DNA of 64,000 nucleotides, taken from positions 2,911,001 to 2,975,000 of the forward strand of contig NC_008321.1 of assembly GCF_000014685.1 (NCBI RefSeq), read 5' to 3'. The translations under genes were made by a program, and so were the position numbers. The stretch comes from Shewanella sp. MR-4 (GTDB lineage: Bacteria > Pseudomonadota > Gammaproteobacteria > Enterobacterales > Shewanellaceae). The notes under the pieces were generated by a model. That model was not told where the DNA came from. It searched no databases and was given only the letters and a program-made list of their open reading frames with translations. This document shows positions 9,127-17,321 of this stretch, in pieces; position 1 is the stretch's first letter; each line of letters begins with the position of its first letter.

Positions 9127-10956
9127 TTAAGCCTTAGTCGCAGCAATCCAACGGTCGATCTTCTGCTCCATCACCGCCATAGGTAATGAGCCAGAGGTCA
9201 GGATCTGATCATGGAAAGCCTTAAGGTCAAACTTATCACCCAGGGCTTTTTCAGCACGCTCACGTAGGGCTAGGATTTTTAGCTGGCCCACTTTGTAGGA
9301 GAGTGCTTGACCCGGAATCGCCATGTAACGTTCAACCTCGGCAATAATATCCGACTCGGCCATGGGCGAATTATCCTTCATATATTGAATCGCTTGTTCG
9401 CGGCTCCAACCTTTGGCATGTAATCCCGTATCCACCACCAAACGCATCGCACGCAGCATTTCGTCTGAAAGCTTACCAAAGTACTGATAAGGGTCGCTAA
9501 AGAGCCCCATTTCGATGCCTAAGTATTCAGCATACAGCGCCCAGCCCTCTTCGAAGGCGGTATAGCCACTGAAACGTTGGAACTCAGGAACGCCTGTTAG
9601 CTCTTGCTTAATGGCGATTTGGAAATGGTGGCCAGGCGCGGCCTCATGTAATGACAAGGTCGTCATACCCCATTTCGGCTGAGCTTTTAGGTTATAGGTG
9701 TTGATATAAAACACCCCAGGACGGCTCCCATCCACAGCGGGTGATTCATAGGAAGCACCCGCAGCAGATTGCTCTCTAAAGCTTTCAACCGGTTTAACCA
9801 CATAGTCGGCCTTTGGCATTACATTAAAATACTGTGGCAATACTTGGTTAATCTTATCTTTCAACACCATATAACCATCGATTAAGCCTTGGCGATCGCC
9901 ATAGAAGTATTGTGGCTCAGACGATAAAGAGGCAAAAAAGGCTTTTAAGTCACCTTTAAAACCCACTTGCTCACGCACTTTGTCCATCTCAGAAAGAATA
10001 CGTGCGACCTCATTCAGGCCGATTTGATGAATTTCATCCACTGGCATGGTTGTGGTGGTATGAGAATTGGCTAAATGCTGATACCAAGCCTTACCGTTTG
10101 GTAGACCAGACCAACCGTCCGTCGCGCGGGACTTAGGCAAATAAGTCTGCTTGAAGTAATCGCGCAGCCCCGTTAATGCAGGCACTAAACGCTCATTAAT
10201 CATCGCCTGATAACTTGCTGTTAGCTCTGCTTTATCTTGATCCGAAAACCCTTCTGGGAAGTGATTAATCGGTGAATAGAAAATACTTTGGCTAGCATCT
10301 GTTGTGAGCATGGCATCTAGCTGTGGAATAACCCGCTCGACTAACACGCGAGGTAACACCACTTTGCTGGCAATACCTTCGTCCATACGATTTTCGGCCA
10401 ATTGGATCCAATCAATAAAGCCGTTAACGCGCTGCTCCCAGTTACGATAATCCTGCACTGTGTTAAACGGCTGCGCACTCTCACCACTACCCAGTTGCAC
10501 CATAGTGATCACAGTACTGTAGAACTGGCTGATCGGCATAAAGCGTGATGGGTAAGTTTCATCGACTAAAGCCATTTCGCGGTCATAAACAAACAGCGCG
10601 TAACTGAGTTGTAAATCGGCTGGCAATTGCTCAAGGTCAATCGCCCTCACTTGTGCTAAATAGCGGGTATTAAGATCATGACGCGCCTTAAGATATTCCT
10701 CGGTCAAGTCTCCGCCGAACTGCGCATTGTAGTCATTAACACCGACAAAAGTGGCGTAAATCGGCTCTAACTTTAAGTAATCTTTAAAATAGGCATCGAC
10801 TAAGGCGACGTATTTAGACTCTGCGGTTTGAGTTTCAGTTTGCGCCGAAGCGGCTTGGGTCGAGCCTTCTTGTACCGCAGCCGTTGTTTCCGGCTTTGAG
10901 CAGCCTTGTAAAGCAAACACTAACGCTATCGTTCCCGCCAATAAACTTAATTTCAT
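9127..10956 (-). CDS. DUF885-family lipoprotein, putative zinc peptidase
   Basis: A 609-residue predicted lipoprotein. A short signal peptide ends in the lipobox LQGC (residues 16-19), followed by a Ser/Thr/Gln/Ala-rich linker and the DUF885 domain. The domain carries the HEAAPGHHFQ motif (about residue 434), which resembles a gluzincin HExxH site (HEAAPGH: His-Glu with a further His), and a conserved EEGWALYAE segment that would supply the third ligand. Family members are annotated as hypothetical or as dipeptide/aminopeptidase-like enzymes, so peptidase activity at the cell envelope is an inference. It is monocistronic. A GC-rich inverted repeat (GCGCCGT / ACGGCGC) lies just beyond the stop, at about 9075-9108. 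Confidence 0.85.
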   Translation of the reverse strand: MKLSLLAGTIALVFALQGCSKPETTAAVQEGSTQAASAQTETQTAESKYVALVDAYFKDYLKLEPIYATFVGVNDYNAQFGGDLTEEYLKARHDLNTRYLAQVRAIDLEQLPADLQLSYALFVYDREMALVDETYPSRFMPISQFYSTVITMVQLGSGESAQPFNTVQDYRNWEQRVNGFIDWIQLAENRMDEGIASKVVLPRVLVERVIPQLDAMLTTDASQSIFYSPINHFPEGFSDQDKAELTASYQAMINERLVPALTGLRDYFKQTYLPKSRATDGWSGLPNGKAWYQHLANSHTTTTMPVDEIHQIGLNEVARILSEMDKVREQVGFKGDLKAFFASLSSEPQYFYGDRQGLIDGYMVLKDKINQVLPQYFNVMPKADYVVKPVESFREQSAAGASYESPAVDGSRPGVFYINTYNLKAQPKWGMTTLSLHEAAPGHHFQIAIKQELTGVPEFQRFSGYTAFEEGWALYAEYLGIEMGLFSDPYQYFGKLSDEMLRAMRLVVDTGLHAKGWSREQAIQYMKDNSPMAESDIIAEVERYMAIPGQALSYKVGQLKILALRERAEKALGDKFDLKAFHDQILTSGSLPMAVMEQKIDRWIAATKA

Positions 10957-11036
10957 CTTTTATATTTCTCCTTTTGGGTCCGTGATAGCCAAACTCTTCC
11001 TATACTTAGTTCAAAGTCTGCTTACGGGATTCATCT

Positions 11037-11546
11037 ATGATCTACTCATTTCGTAACTCAGGTTTTAGGGATCCTGAAACAGGGGTCTATAACCAAACCT
11101 ATTTCATGGAAGTATTCAACCGAGAGTGGCACAGGCACATACGTGAGCAGCAAAGCTTGGCGTTATTGTATCTGTGCCCTCACATTCATGAAACCGTCAA
11201 ACAACCCCATTTACTCGAATTCTTTACTAAACAGGTACAAGAAGCACTGCTACGGGCGACAGATTTGATTGCAAGGTTAGATCATAACCATTTTGCGTTA
11301 GGACTTTTCAATATTGATGAGGAAGGTACTGAGGTGGTGTTAAAGCGCATAGAACAACATATTCAAGAGTTTAATCAAGAATTTGGTAAAAATCACAAAC
11401 TGAAAATTGACTATAAGCTCGCAGCTTGTTTGTGCCTACCCACGCAAGAAAGGCGAATTGAATCTTTGTTTAACAATGTCTCTAAGCTGTCACTGGAACT
11501 TGAACGGAATCAGCAACAATCCCAAGTGCTTATCAAGCTGCAATAA
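11037..11546 (+). CDS. Degenerate GGDEF-domain protein
   Basis: A 169-residue soluble protein with no extra domain. The N-terminus DPETGVYNQTYFMEVFNREW matches the start of GGDEF domains (D-x-LTGL-x-N-RR-x-F). ATDLIARLDHNHFALGLFNID occupies the place of the DxxARxGGDEFA segment, so the GG(D/E)EF signature is replaced by LDHNHF (residues 81-86). Diguanylate cyclase activity is therefore very unlikely. Such domains can act as GTP or c-di-GMP binding or protein-interaction modules; which one applies is unknown. The gene is divergent from the DUF885 lipoprotein and followed directly by a strong terminator. Confidence 0.75.
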   Translation: MIYSFRNSGFRDPETGVYNQTYFMEVFNREWHRHIREQQSLALLYLCPHIHETVKQPHLLEFFTKQVQEALLRATDLIARLDHNHFALGLFNIDEEGTEVVLKRIEQHIQEFNQEFGKNHKLKIDYKLAACLCLPTQERRIESLFNNVSKLSLELERNQQQSQVLIKLQ

Positions 11547-11549
11547 AGA

Positions 11550-11575
11550 AAAAGCCCCTTACGGGGCTTTTTAGA
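11550..11575. terminator. Bidirectional rho-independent terminator
   Basis: The stem AAAGCCCC / GGGGCTTT with a TTAC loop has A-run and T-run flanks. It is shared by the degenerate GGDEF gene (+) and the TonB2-type operon ending at 11598 (-). Confidence 0.9.
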
Positions 11576-11597
11576 TCTGCATTGCGAATACAGTGAA

Positions 11598-12845
11598 TTA
11601 CAGTTCGACGTTATGCATACGTGCTTTCTCTTTAATATAAGAGATATAGCTGTTTGCACTCTTCTCAGTCTTCTTATCCTTCGCAGCTAATACAGCGCGG
11701 TTATAAGCAGACTTGTACTGTTTCAAACTTAAATGGGCTAACGCCAATTCGAAGTTTGCTTCACCTGGATGGTCAATACCTAAAGAGACGGCTTTTTCAA
11801 GCACTGGAATCGCTTCAGCATATTTCTCATTCAAGCTCAGTAAACGGCCTTGTTTCAGATACAGCTTGCCATCATTGTTGATGGCAGCCGCTTTTCCGTA
11901 AAACTCAGCAGCTTCTTTAAACTCTTTCGCGTTTTGGTAGAAACCAGCCAAAATCTCATAGGATTTAGCATCCTGTGTGATCAGACCTGACTTCATGTTT
12001 TTCTCAAATACTTTAGCTGCTTTATATGGCGCACCTTTTTGAGCCATCAGCTGAGCTAAACGAGTGATGTTAGCTCCAGTATCCAAGAAACCATTACGGT
12101 AAGCCAAATCATAAGTCGCTAACGACTTATCATAGTCTTCTACCATCAGATAAAACTGTGCTAACTGAACCCATAATCTGCCATCATCCGGGAATAAAGG
12201 CACCATGACTTCTAACACACCAACGGCTTTTTTATACTTCTTCTGGTTGAAGTAAGACGTCAGTTTCATCTGATACAGACCTTTATCAGGAGCCTCAGCA
12301 AGTGAAAGGCCTTTATCAGCCACTTCAATCACTTTGTCCCACTGTTTCAGTTCTGTGTAAGCAATACCGATACGACGATACATTTGAGAATCAGCCTTAC
12401 AAGTGAAGTCCATCCACTTGTAATAGTAAGGAATCGCTTCCTTAAACTTCTTCTCTTGTAACAATAAGTCGGCATAGAGGCGCAATGTTGCAGCATGATC
12501 AGTACCACCTAAAATATCAGCCTCAACTGCTTGTTTTAGGTATTTGATCGCGGTATCCATCTTGCCTTTTTCGGCATAGAAGTTACCGAGCATACGCGCA
12601 ACATAAGCTTTATCGAAATCGTTCTTTGGGTTGGCTTCTAACAAAATAGCAATAGCTTCATCAAGCTGGCCATTTGTATAAGCTTCAAAGGACTTCTGAA
12701 CCTTCTTAGCAGCACTCTCGCCTACCGCTTTAGATTGACGCTTATCGATTTCACATTTCTCAGCCGCTACAGCCGAAGAAACAGATAATGCGCCACCACA
12801 AAGAGAGAGCAATAACGCAACTGCGATTTTATGAGCATTACGCAT
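11598..12845 (-). CDS. TPR-repeat protein of the TonB2-type system
   Basis: A 415-residue periplasmic protein with a signal peptide (about residues 1-28, cut after SAVAA) and successive tetratricopeptide repeats through to the C-terminus (for example AYVARMLGNFYAEKGKMDTAIKYLKQAV and AKSYEILAGFYQNAKEF). It starts 2 bp after the tonB stop. In Vibrio and Shewanella TonB2 clusters a TPR protein is encoded at this same position, and I infer a scaffolding or accessory role in energy-dependent uptake. Biochemical function is unknown. Confidence 0.88.
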   Translation of the reverse strand: MRNAHKIAVALLLSLCGGALSVSSAVAAEKCEIDKRQSKAVGESAAKKVQKSFEAYTNGQLDEAIAILLEANPKNDFDKAYVARMLGNFYAEKGKMDTAIKYLKQAVEADILGGTDHAATLRLYADLLLQEKKFKEAIPYYYKWMDFTCKADSQMYRRIGIAYTELKQWDKVIEVADKGLSLAEAPDKGLYQMKLTSYFNQKKYKKAVGVLEVMVPLFPDDGRLWVQLAQFYLMVEDYDKSLATYDLAYRNGFLDTGANITRLAQLMAQKGAPYKAAKVFEKNMKSGLITQDAKSYEILAGFYQNAKEFKEAAEFYGKAAAINNDGKLYLKQGRLLSLNEKYAEAIPVLEKAVSLGIDHPGEANFELALAHLSLKQYKSAYNRAVLAAKDKKTEKSANSYISYIKEKARMHNVEL

Positions 12846-12847
12846 TG

Positions 12848-13471
12848 TTATTTGCCTCCTTTATCTAAAGTGAAGTCGAGTTGTACTGTCATGCCTGGTT
12901 GCTTAAGTGGCTTGCCATCAACAATCTTTGGCTTGTACTTCCACTTCTTCAGTGCGCGGATTGCTTCTTTATCGAATAAACGCTTCGGTTCAGCGTTGAT
13001 AATTTCAACATCATCAACACCACCTAACTCGTTAATCGTAAAGCGCAATTGCACCCAACCTTCCTTACCATCACGTGCTGCTGCAATTGGGTATTGTGGC
13101 TCGATACGAACGATAGGTGTTGCATCACCATCGCGAGTCATCATGTTACCCAATTTGAAGCCACCAGTACCGTGACCACCAGCTTCAACACCACCCATAT
13201 TGAACGACATAGACGTATCAATATTTGATGAAGTGTCTGGTGGCGTAGTATCAGGCTTCTGTGGTTGCTCTGGTGGTGGTGGCGGCTTAGGCACTACCCT
13301 TGGCTTATTCTGTGCTTTTGAATCCTGTCTATCCATGGTGATTTCAATTACAGGGGTCTCGGCCGATGTTTCAGCGCGTTGCGCCCCACCACCGACCAAG
13401 AACGCCATAAAAGCGAACAGACCAAAAGTCACAGCAGCACCAATAATGATTGATACTAGTGCTCTTAGCAT
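12848..13471 (-). CDS. tonB: TonB energy transducer (TonB2 type)
   Basis: A 207-residue energy transducer with an N-terminal anchor helix (residues about 4-28) and a short Pro-rich linker (KPRVVPKPPPPPEQPQKP). The C-terminal TonB domain contains the conserved IEPQYPIAAARDGKEGWV and the helix DKEAIRALKKWKYKP. TonB transmits proton-motive force from ExbB/ExbD to outer-membrane receptors. It is shorter than E. coli TonB, as usual for the TonB2 type. The stop of exbD and the start of tonB are separated by a single base. Confidence 0.95.
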   Translation of the reverse strand: MLRALVSIIIGAAVTFGLFAFMAFLVGGGAQRAETSAETPVIEITMDRQDSKAQNKPRVVPKPPPPPEQPQKPDTTPPDTSSNIDTSMSFNMGGVEAGGHGTGGFKLGNMMTRDGDATPIVRIEPQYPIAAARDGKEGWVQLRFTINELGGVDDVEIINAEPKRLFDKEAIRALKKWKYKPKIVDGKPLKQPGMTVQLDFTLDKGGK

Positions 13472-13472
13472 A

Positions 13473-13877
13473 TTAATCGTTCCCCGCAGATACCGAAATC
13501 TTATCTATACCAGCCGCTTTGACCTGGTCTAGAACTTTAACAACTAAGCCGTGTTGCGTATCTTTATCCGCCTGGATCAGCACAGCTGCTTCAGGCGCTT
13601 CAGCTAGCATACGCTCAACGTTTGCAGTTACACGCTCGATATCAACCTGACGGTTTTCCATCATGATCACGCCAGTTTTGCTGACGCCGATAAAGATGTT
13701 AGCCGAAGGCTTAGAAGTCGCTTGTGAAGCTTTTGGTTTGTTATAGTCCAAACCAGATGGTTTCACGAATGACGTTGTTACAATGAAGAAGATCAGCATG
13801 ATGAACACGATGTCGAGCATCGGTGTCATATCAATTTGCGCTTCCTCGTCTACACTGGAATGCTTTTTACGTGCCAT
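13473..13877 (-). CDS. exbD: ExbD/TolR-family proton-channel subunit
   Basis: A 134-residue protein with a cytoplasmic N-terminus, one transmembrane helix (QIDMTPMLDIVFIMLIFFIV) and a periplasmic domain. The key intramembrane aspartate of the ExbD/TolR family is present in MLDIVF (about residue 22). It couples proton flow to TonB together with ExbB. The frame is open to a TTG at 13883, but ATG 13877 with GAGAG upstream is the better start. It lies immediately between exbB and tonB. Confidence 0.94.
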   Translation of the reverse strand: MARKKHSSVDEEAQIDMTPMLDIVFIMLIFFIVTTSFVKPSGLDYNKPKASQATSKPSANIFIGVSKTGVIMMENRQVDIERVTANVERMLAEAPEAAVLIQADKDTQHGLVVKVLDQVKAAGIDKISVSAGND

Positions 13878-13890
13878 GTTCAATCTCTCT

Positions 13891-14418
13891 CTAGTGGTGC
13901 GGCATGCTGTCTTTTAGCTTTTCTAAGCTGATTTTCATTTTGGCATCAAGGCGAGTACTGAAGAATACTCCCGATAATGCTGCAACCATCCCCGCCATAG
14001 TGGGCATTGTTGCCATTGAAATACCAGCCGCCATTAAACGAGCATTACTCGTCCCCTGAACTGCCATCACATCGAACACTGAAATCATACCGGTAACAGT
14101 ACCTAACAAACCTATCATAGGACAAATCGCTACTAAGGTTTTAATGACCAGCATACGTGCATTCAAATCTTGCTTCGCTTGGGACAGCCAAGCTTCACGG
14201 ATACGGTGTGCATACCAAGAGGTGGTTTCCTCTCTTGCATCCCATGCAGCTATGATTGCTTTATGTTGCTTTGGTGATATCCAATTAAGATACCAGTAAC
14301 GCTCAAGCATCAATACCCACATTAAGAACAGCACAAACGCTACTAACCAGAGGACGTCGCCTCCGGAGGCCATGAAGCCCCTGACGGAATCCCATATGTC
14401 CATCAGGTAGATCATCAT
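13891..14418 (-). CDS. exbB: ExbB/TolQ-family proton-channel subunit
   Basis: A 175-residue protein with three hydrophobic segments. The conserved ExbB/TolQ region (TLVAICPMIGLLGTVTGMISVFDVM, split by a turn, then GISMATMPTMAGMVAALSGV) spans helices 2 and 3. It forms the ion-conducting pentamer around ExbD. Its ATG overlaps the stop of the upstream ttpC by one base (TAATG), so the two genes are translationally coupled. Confidence 0.94.
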   Translation of the reverse strand: MMIYLMDIWDSVRGFMASGGDVLWLVAFVLFLMWVLMLERYWYLNWISPKQHKAIIAAWDAREETTSWYAHRIREAWLSQAKQDLNARMLVIKTLVAICPMIGLLGTVTGMISVFDVMAVQGTSNARLMAAGISMATMPTMAGMVAALSGVFFSTRLDAKMKISLEKLKDSMPHH

Positions 14419-15773
14419 TAGTCAGCCCTCTTCTCAGCGTGCGCTGCGATGATACCAGCACTTTGCTCTTCAAGAACTTGCACGATTGACTTGCTACGAG
14501 CAACAACAACTGCGTGCATTAACATCAGAGGCAGAGCCGCAACCAGACCTTGAACTGTAGTGATCAGCGCCATAGAAATACCGCCAGCCATCAGTTTTGG
14601 ATCGCCAGTACCGAACAATTGGATACTTTGGAAGGTTGCAATCATACCGGTTACTGTACCTAACAGACCCATCATAGGTGCGATAGCGGCCAGAACTTTG
14701 ATGATTGAAATGCGAGACTCTAACGCTGGCGTTTCTTTCAGAATCGCTTCGTCAAGTTTTAGCTCTAACGTTTCAACGTCAACGTCTTTGTTCTCTTGAT
14801 ACACTTTCAGGATACGACCTAATGCGTTGTTACCTGGCTTATCAATGTTCTTACGTTGGCTGTTAACACGAGCGCCGATGATAGTCATAGTCACTAAACG
14901 TTCGATAGAGATCAACAGACCTAATGCTAACAGAGCGATAATGATGTAACCGATAGTACCACCCGCTTCTAAACGATCTTCAAAGCTTGCTTTGTTAGTG
15001 AAGATGTTTAACAGCACGCCACGAGCTGGGTCGATGTAGAATGGCGCAGTACCAGAAGTGGTTTGTTCCCACTTACCTACTGCACTAACTTGGTAACCTT
15101 CAGGCTGTTGTGATAACTCTTGAATCAGACCTAACTCATGGTTGTAAACAACATACTTGCCATCAGCAGTTAAGTTGTAAGTACCGATACGGTGAATAGT
15201 GGTGTTTTTAACACTACCGTCGATACCCGTTACAGAACCTTCGAATTTAACAACCTTACCAGATTGTGCCATTTCGAATAATTGTTCTTGCCAGAATTGC
15301 TCTAACTCTTCGATTTTTGGTAATTGCTTACGTGCACCTAAATCAGCGATGAATTTATCACGATTTGGGTATTGAGCACTTACGTTTGAGCTCGCTAACT
15401 TACCAGCGAAATCGCCCGCTTCACCTTTAACCACACCGAACATCTCACCCAAGTCACCTTGAGCAGTTTTCAGGTCTTCTTCTAACTGAGCAATTTTACG
15501 CTCGTTATCTAAGAAAGCTTGGTTCAGGTCTTTGCCACGTTGCTTCTCAGCCGCTAAAGCATCTTTTTCACGCTTTAACAGTGCCGCTTTATCGCCACGC
15601 TCAGCTTGGAACTCTTGTTCACGTTTGCTGTTAACTTTGCCTTCAGCAGCGCGATCAACTTTAACTTGCTGCAATAATTGATCGATGGTCTTAGGCGCAT
15701 CAGCAGCGCTAACCATACCAGCAGTTAAAGAAAAACTTGCAGCTAATACAGCTGTAGTAATTAACTTCTTCAT
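14418..15773 (-). CDS. TtpC-like MotA/TolQ/ExbB proton-channel protein with periplasmic domain
   Basis: A 451-residue protein with four parts in order: a signal peptide (MKKLITTAVLAASF to about residue 23); a charged coiled-coil region (residues about 25-110); a periplasmic domain; and a C-terminal ExbB/TolQ-type membrane domain with IKVLAAIAPMMGLLGTVTG, a near copy of the ExbB motif. This matches TtpC, an extra component that Vibrio TonB2 systems need. Together with the second, short ExbB (13891-14418) the operon encodes two ExbB-like subunits. Its start overlaps the DUF3450 stop by one base (TAATG). Confidence 0.92.
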   Translation of the reverse strand: MKKLITTAVLAASFSLTAGMVSAADAPKTIDQLLQQVKVDRAAEGKVNSKREQEFQAERGDKAALLKREKDALAAEKQRGKDLNQAFLDNERKIAQLEEDLKTAQGDLGEMFGVVKGEAGDFAGKLASSNVSAQYPNRDKFIADLGARKQLPKIEELEQFWQEQLFEMAQSGKVVKFEGSVTGIDGSVKNTTIHRIGTYNLTADGKYVVYNHELGLIQELSQQPEGYQVSAVGKWEQTTSGTAPFYIDPARGVLLNIFTNKASFEDRLEAGGTIGYIIIALLALGLLISIERLVTMTIIGARVNSQRKNIDKPGNNALGRILKVYQENKDVDVETLELKLDEAILKETPALESRISIIKVLAAIAPMMGLLGTVTGMIATFQSIQLFGTGDPKLMAGGISMALITTVQGLVAALPLMLMHAVVVARSKSIVQVLEEQSAGIIAAHAEKRAD

Positions 15774-16555
15774 TATTGTGCAGTCTCCGCAGCAGGAATT
15801 GGTAACGCGAATAGATCTAGAGCGCCTTGTTTACGGGCAATGCGGATACCTTTTGTCAGTTCACGCAAATAGCTGTCATCTAACTTATCCCAAGCCTTAG
15901 TTTGAGAGTTGTACATCCAGCCAGTCTTTTGATCTAAGCTCTGTGCGTATAAAGCAACACGACCTAAGTTAAAGAAGTCTACTAATACTTCTTTACCATC
16001 TAAGGTCAATTTACCTTGGTTAACTGCAACAGCACTACCGTACTCACGCTCGATGCTGTATGCATCTAGGATCAAACGGTATTTTTCAGCCAAAGTCACT
16101 TCAGCTGTGTTTAACAGTGTTTTTAACTCTTTAACGCGGTTAGCACGAACTTCAGAGTTGAATGGTAAATCTAATTGAACGAACTGTTCTAAAGACTCAA
16201 CCATTTTAAACATTAAAGGCACAACGCCCTGACGCAGTTTATCTACACCGTTAATGTCATTTTGAATCGCGTCCATTGTTTTTTGTTGATCAGCAACTAA
16301 GCTGGCAACGTAATCGTTATATGACTTCAGTGATTCACGCTCGTCAGCAACTGAACCATACTCAAAGAGCATGTCTTGTGCTTGATCGAAATACTTATCA
16401 ACATTCTTTTGCGACGCAGCAGCATCAGCATGGATCATACTATCCGCTTTTTGCACGTCGGTAAGAGGATCTGCAACTACTAAGTTGCTGCTCGCTAATG
16501 CCAGCACGCCAACAAGTGCAGTAGCGATTTTTGTTCTATTGCTTACCTTGGACAT
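15773..16555 (-). CDS. DUF3450-family periplasmic protein of the TonB2-type operon
   Basis: A 260-residue secreted protein. The signal peptide ends near SSNLVVA|DP, and the mature part is mostly helical (ADPLTDVQKADSMIHADAA onward, with a coiled-coil-like stretch around residues 60-115). DUF3450 proteins are regularly encoded first in TonB2/TtpC operons of marine gammaproteobacteria, which suggests a periplasmic partner of the energy-transducing complex; the molecular role is unknown. ATG 16555 with GGGAAC upstream is preferred to the TTG at 16564. The promoter must lie in the long gap upstream. Confidence 0.88.
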   Translation of the reverse strand: MSKVSNRTKIATALVGVLALASSNLVVADPLTDVQKADSMIHADAAASQKNVDKYFDQAQDMLFEYGSVADERESLKSYNDYVASLVADQQKTMDAIQNDINGVDKLRQGVVPLMFKMVESLEQFVQLDLPFNSEVRANRVKELKTLLNTAEVTLAEKYRLILDAYSIEREYGSAVAVNQGKLTLDGKEVLVDFFNLGRVALYAQSLDQKTGWMYNSQTKAWDKLDDSYLRELTKGIRIARKQGALDLFALPIPAAETAQ

Positions 16556-16686
16556 AGTTCCCAACCAATTTGAAGTGAATAAAAAGTTAACTTAACAGCA
16601 ACATCACTTAAAGCAAGACCTACTTTAGCAAATGCTTACCGTAAGTGTATCTTTCTCTTGTGATTCTTAGTTTTTTCTTCCCTTTC

Positions 16687-16706
16687 CTATGCCTTTACAG
16701 GCATAG
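16687..16706 (-). promoter_or_regulatory. Inverted repeat in leader of TonB2-type operon
   Basis: The perfect 8-bp stem CTATGCCT / AGGCATAG with loop TTAC lies about 130 bp upstream of the DUF3450 start. In the operon direction it is followed by an A-rich stretch rather than a T-run, so it is a hairpin in a 5' leader or an operator rather than a terminator. Confidence 0.45.
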
Positions 16707-16728
16707 ACCCGCTGGCATCATTTCACAA

Positions 16729-16750
16729 AATGTTGACCTGTGTCAACATT
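16729..16750. promoter_or_regulatory. Perfect palindrome, probable operator
   Basis: The 9-bp arms AATGTTGAC and GTCAACATT are separated by CTGT, about 175 bp upstream of the first gene of the operon. Size and symmetry fit a dimeric regulator site. I cannot assign it to Fur, CRP, TyrR or another known consensus with confidence. Confidence 0.5.
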
Positions 16751-17188
16751 CGAGACACGTAAAAACTTGTGTAAAGAAGTCTTAGTTATGAATTTTTTTA
16801 CGAAAGGCGTTTTTTTGAGCACAACAGGAAGATTAATCATAGTTACACCGAGTAAAACGAAGATAATTCTTATATAAACAGTTAGATAGAAAAACTCAAG
16901 ACTTAAGAATGTGCAAATTGATCACATCTAAGCCTAAATATACGAACTAATCCTACTTCAATAGCTATTAATTAAGCGCTACACTTATTTTTTAGCACAG
17001 ATAAGCTCCGTTTTTATTAGAGTTAGTTAGATATCTAATATTTGTTTTTTATATAGATTAAACTAAAATGCTATCGGACTGACTTAGGAGCACTAACCCA
17101 AAATTTTTCCATTTCCGACCCCAACTACAAAACCATAGGCGGGAAAACTAAAACCAACTCTTAATTAAATCACCACTAATTCCCTAGA

Positions 17189-17223
17189 CCTCTTTTTAGT
17201 TAGATAGGCTAGCTAAAAAGAGG
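17189..17223. other. Imperfect inverted repeat, terminator-like
   Basis: Arms CCTCTTTTTAGTTA and TAGCTAAAAAGAGG (one mismatch) enclose a short loop about 100 bp from the IS10-like element. The T and A runs lie inside the arms rather than after the stem. It may be a weak terminator, a binding site or the relic of a mobile-element end. Confidence 0.4.
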
Positions 17224-17312
17224 TGTTTAAGTACCATAAACAAAACCCTGAACAATTAAAGGTCTAAGCAGTGTAGCAAAGTCACAATTGCCTACCATTA
17301 TGTTGCTGTCGC

Positions 17313-17321
17313 TGCTCAGCG
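17313..17321 (+). repeat. Target-site duplication, left copy
   Basis: TGCTCAGCG directly abuts the left end of the IS10-like element. It is identical to the right copy at 18660-18668 and fits the IS10 insertion consensus NGCTNAGCN. Confidence 0.95.

Larger units (their letters stand above)
16556..17321. other. Long AT-rich intergenic region upstream of the TonB2-type operon
   Basis: There is no convincing gene in this 766-bp stretch, up to the IS10-like element. It holds the promoter region of the DUF3450-ttpC-exbBD-tonB-TPR operon, two adjacent inverted repeats at 16687-16706 and 16729-16750, and a larger one at 17189-17223 (each listed separately). The middle part, about 16790-17150, is AT-rich and featureless to my eye. 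The right end contributes one copy of the IS10-like target duplication. Confidence 0.7.
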
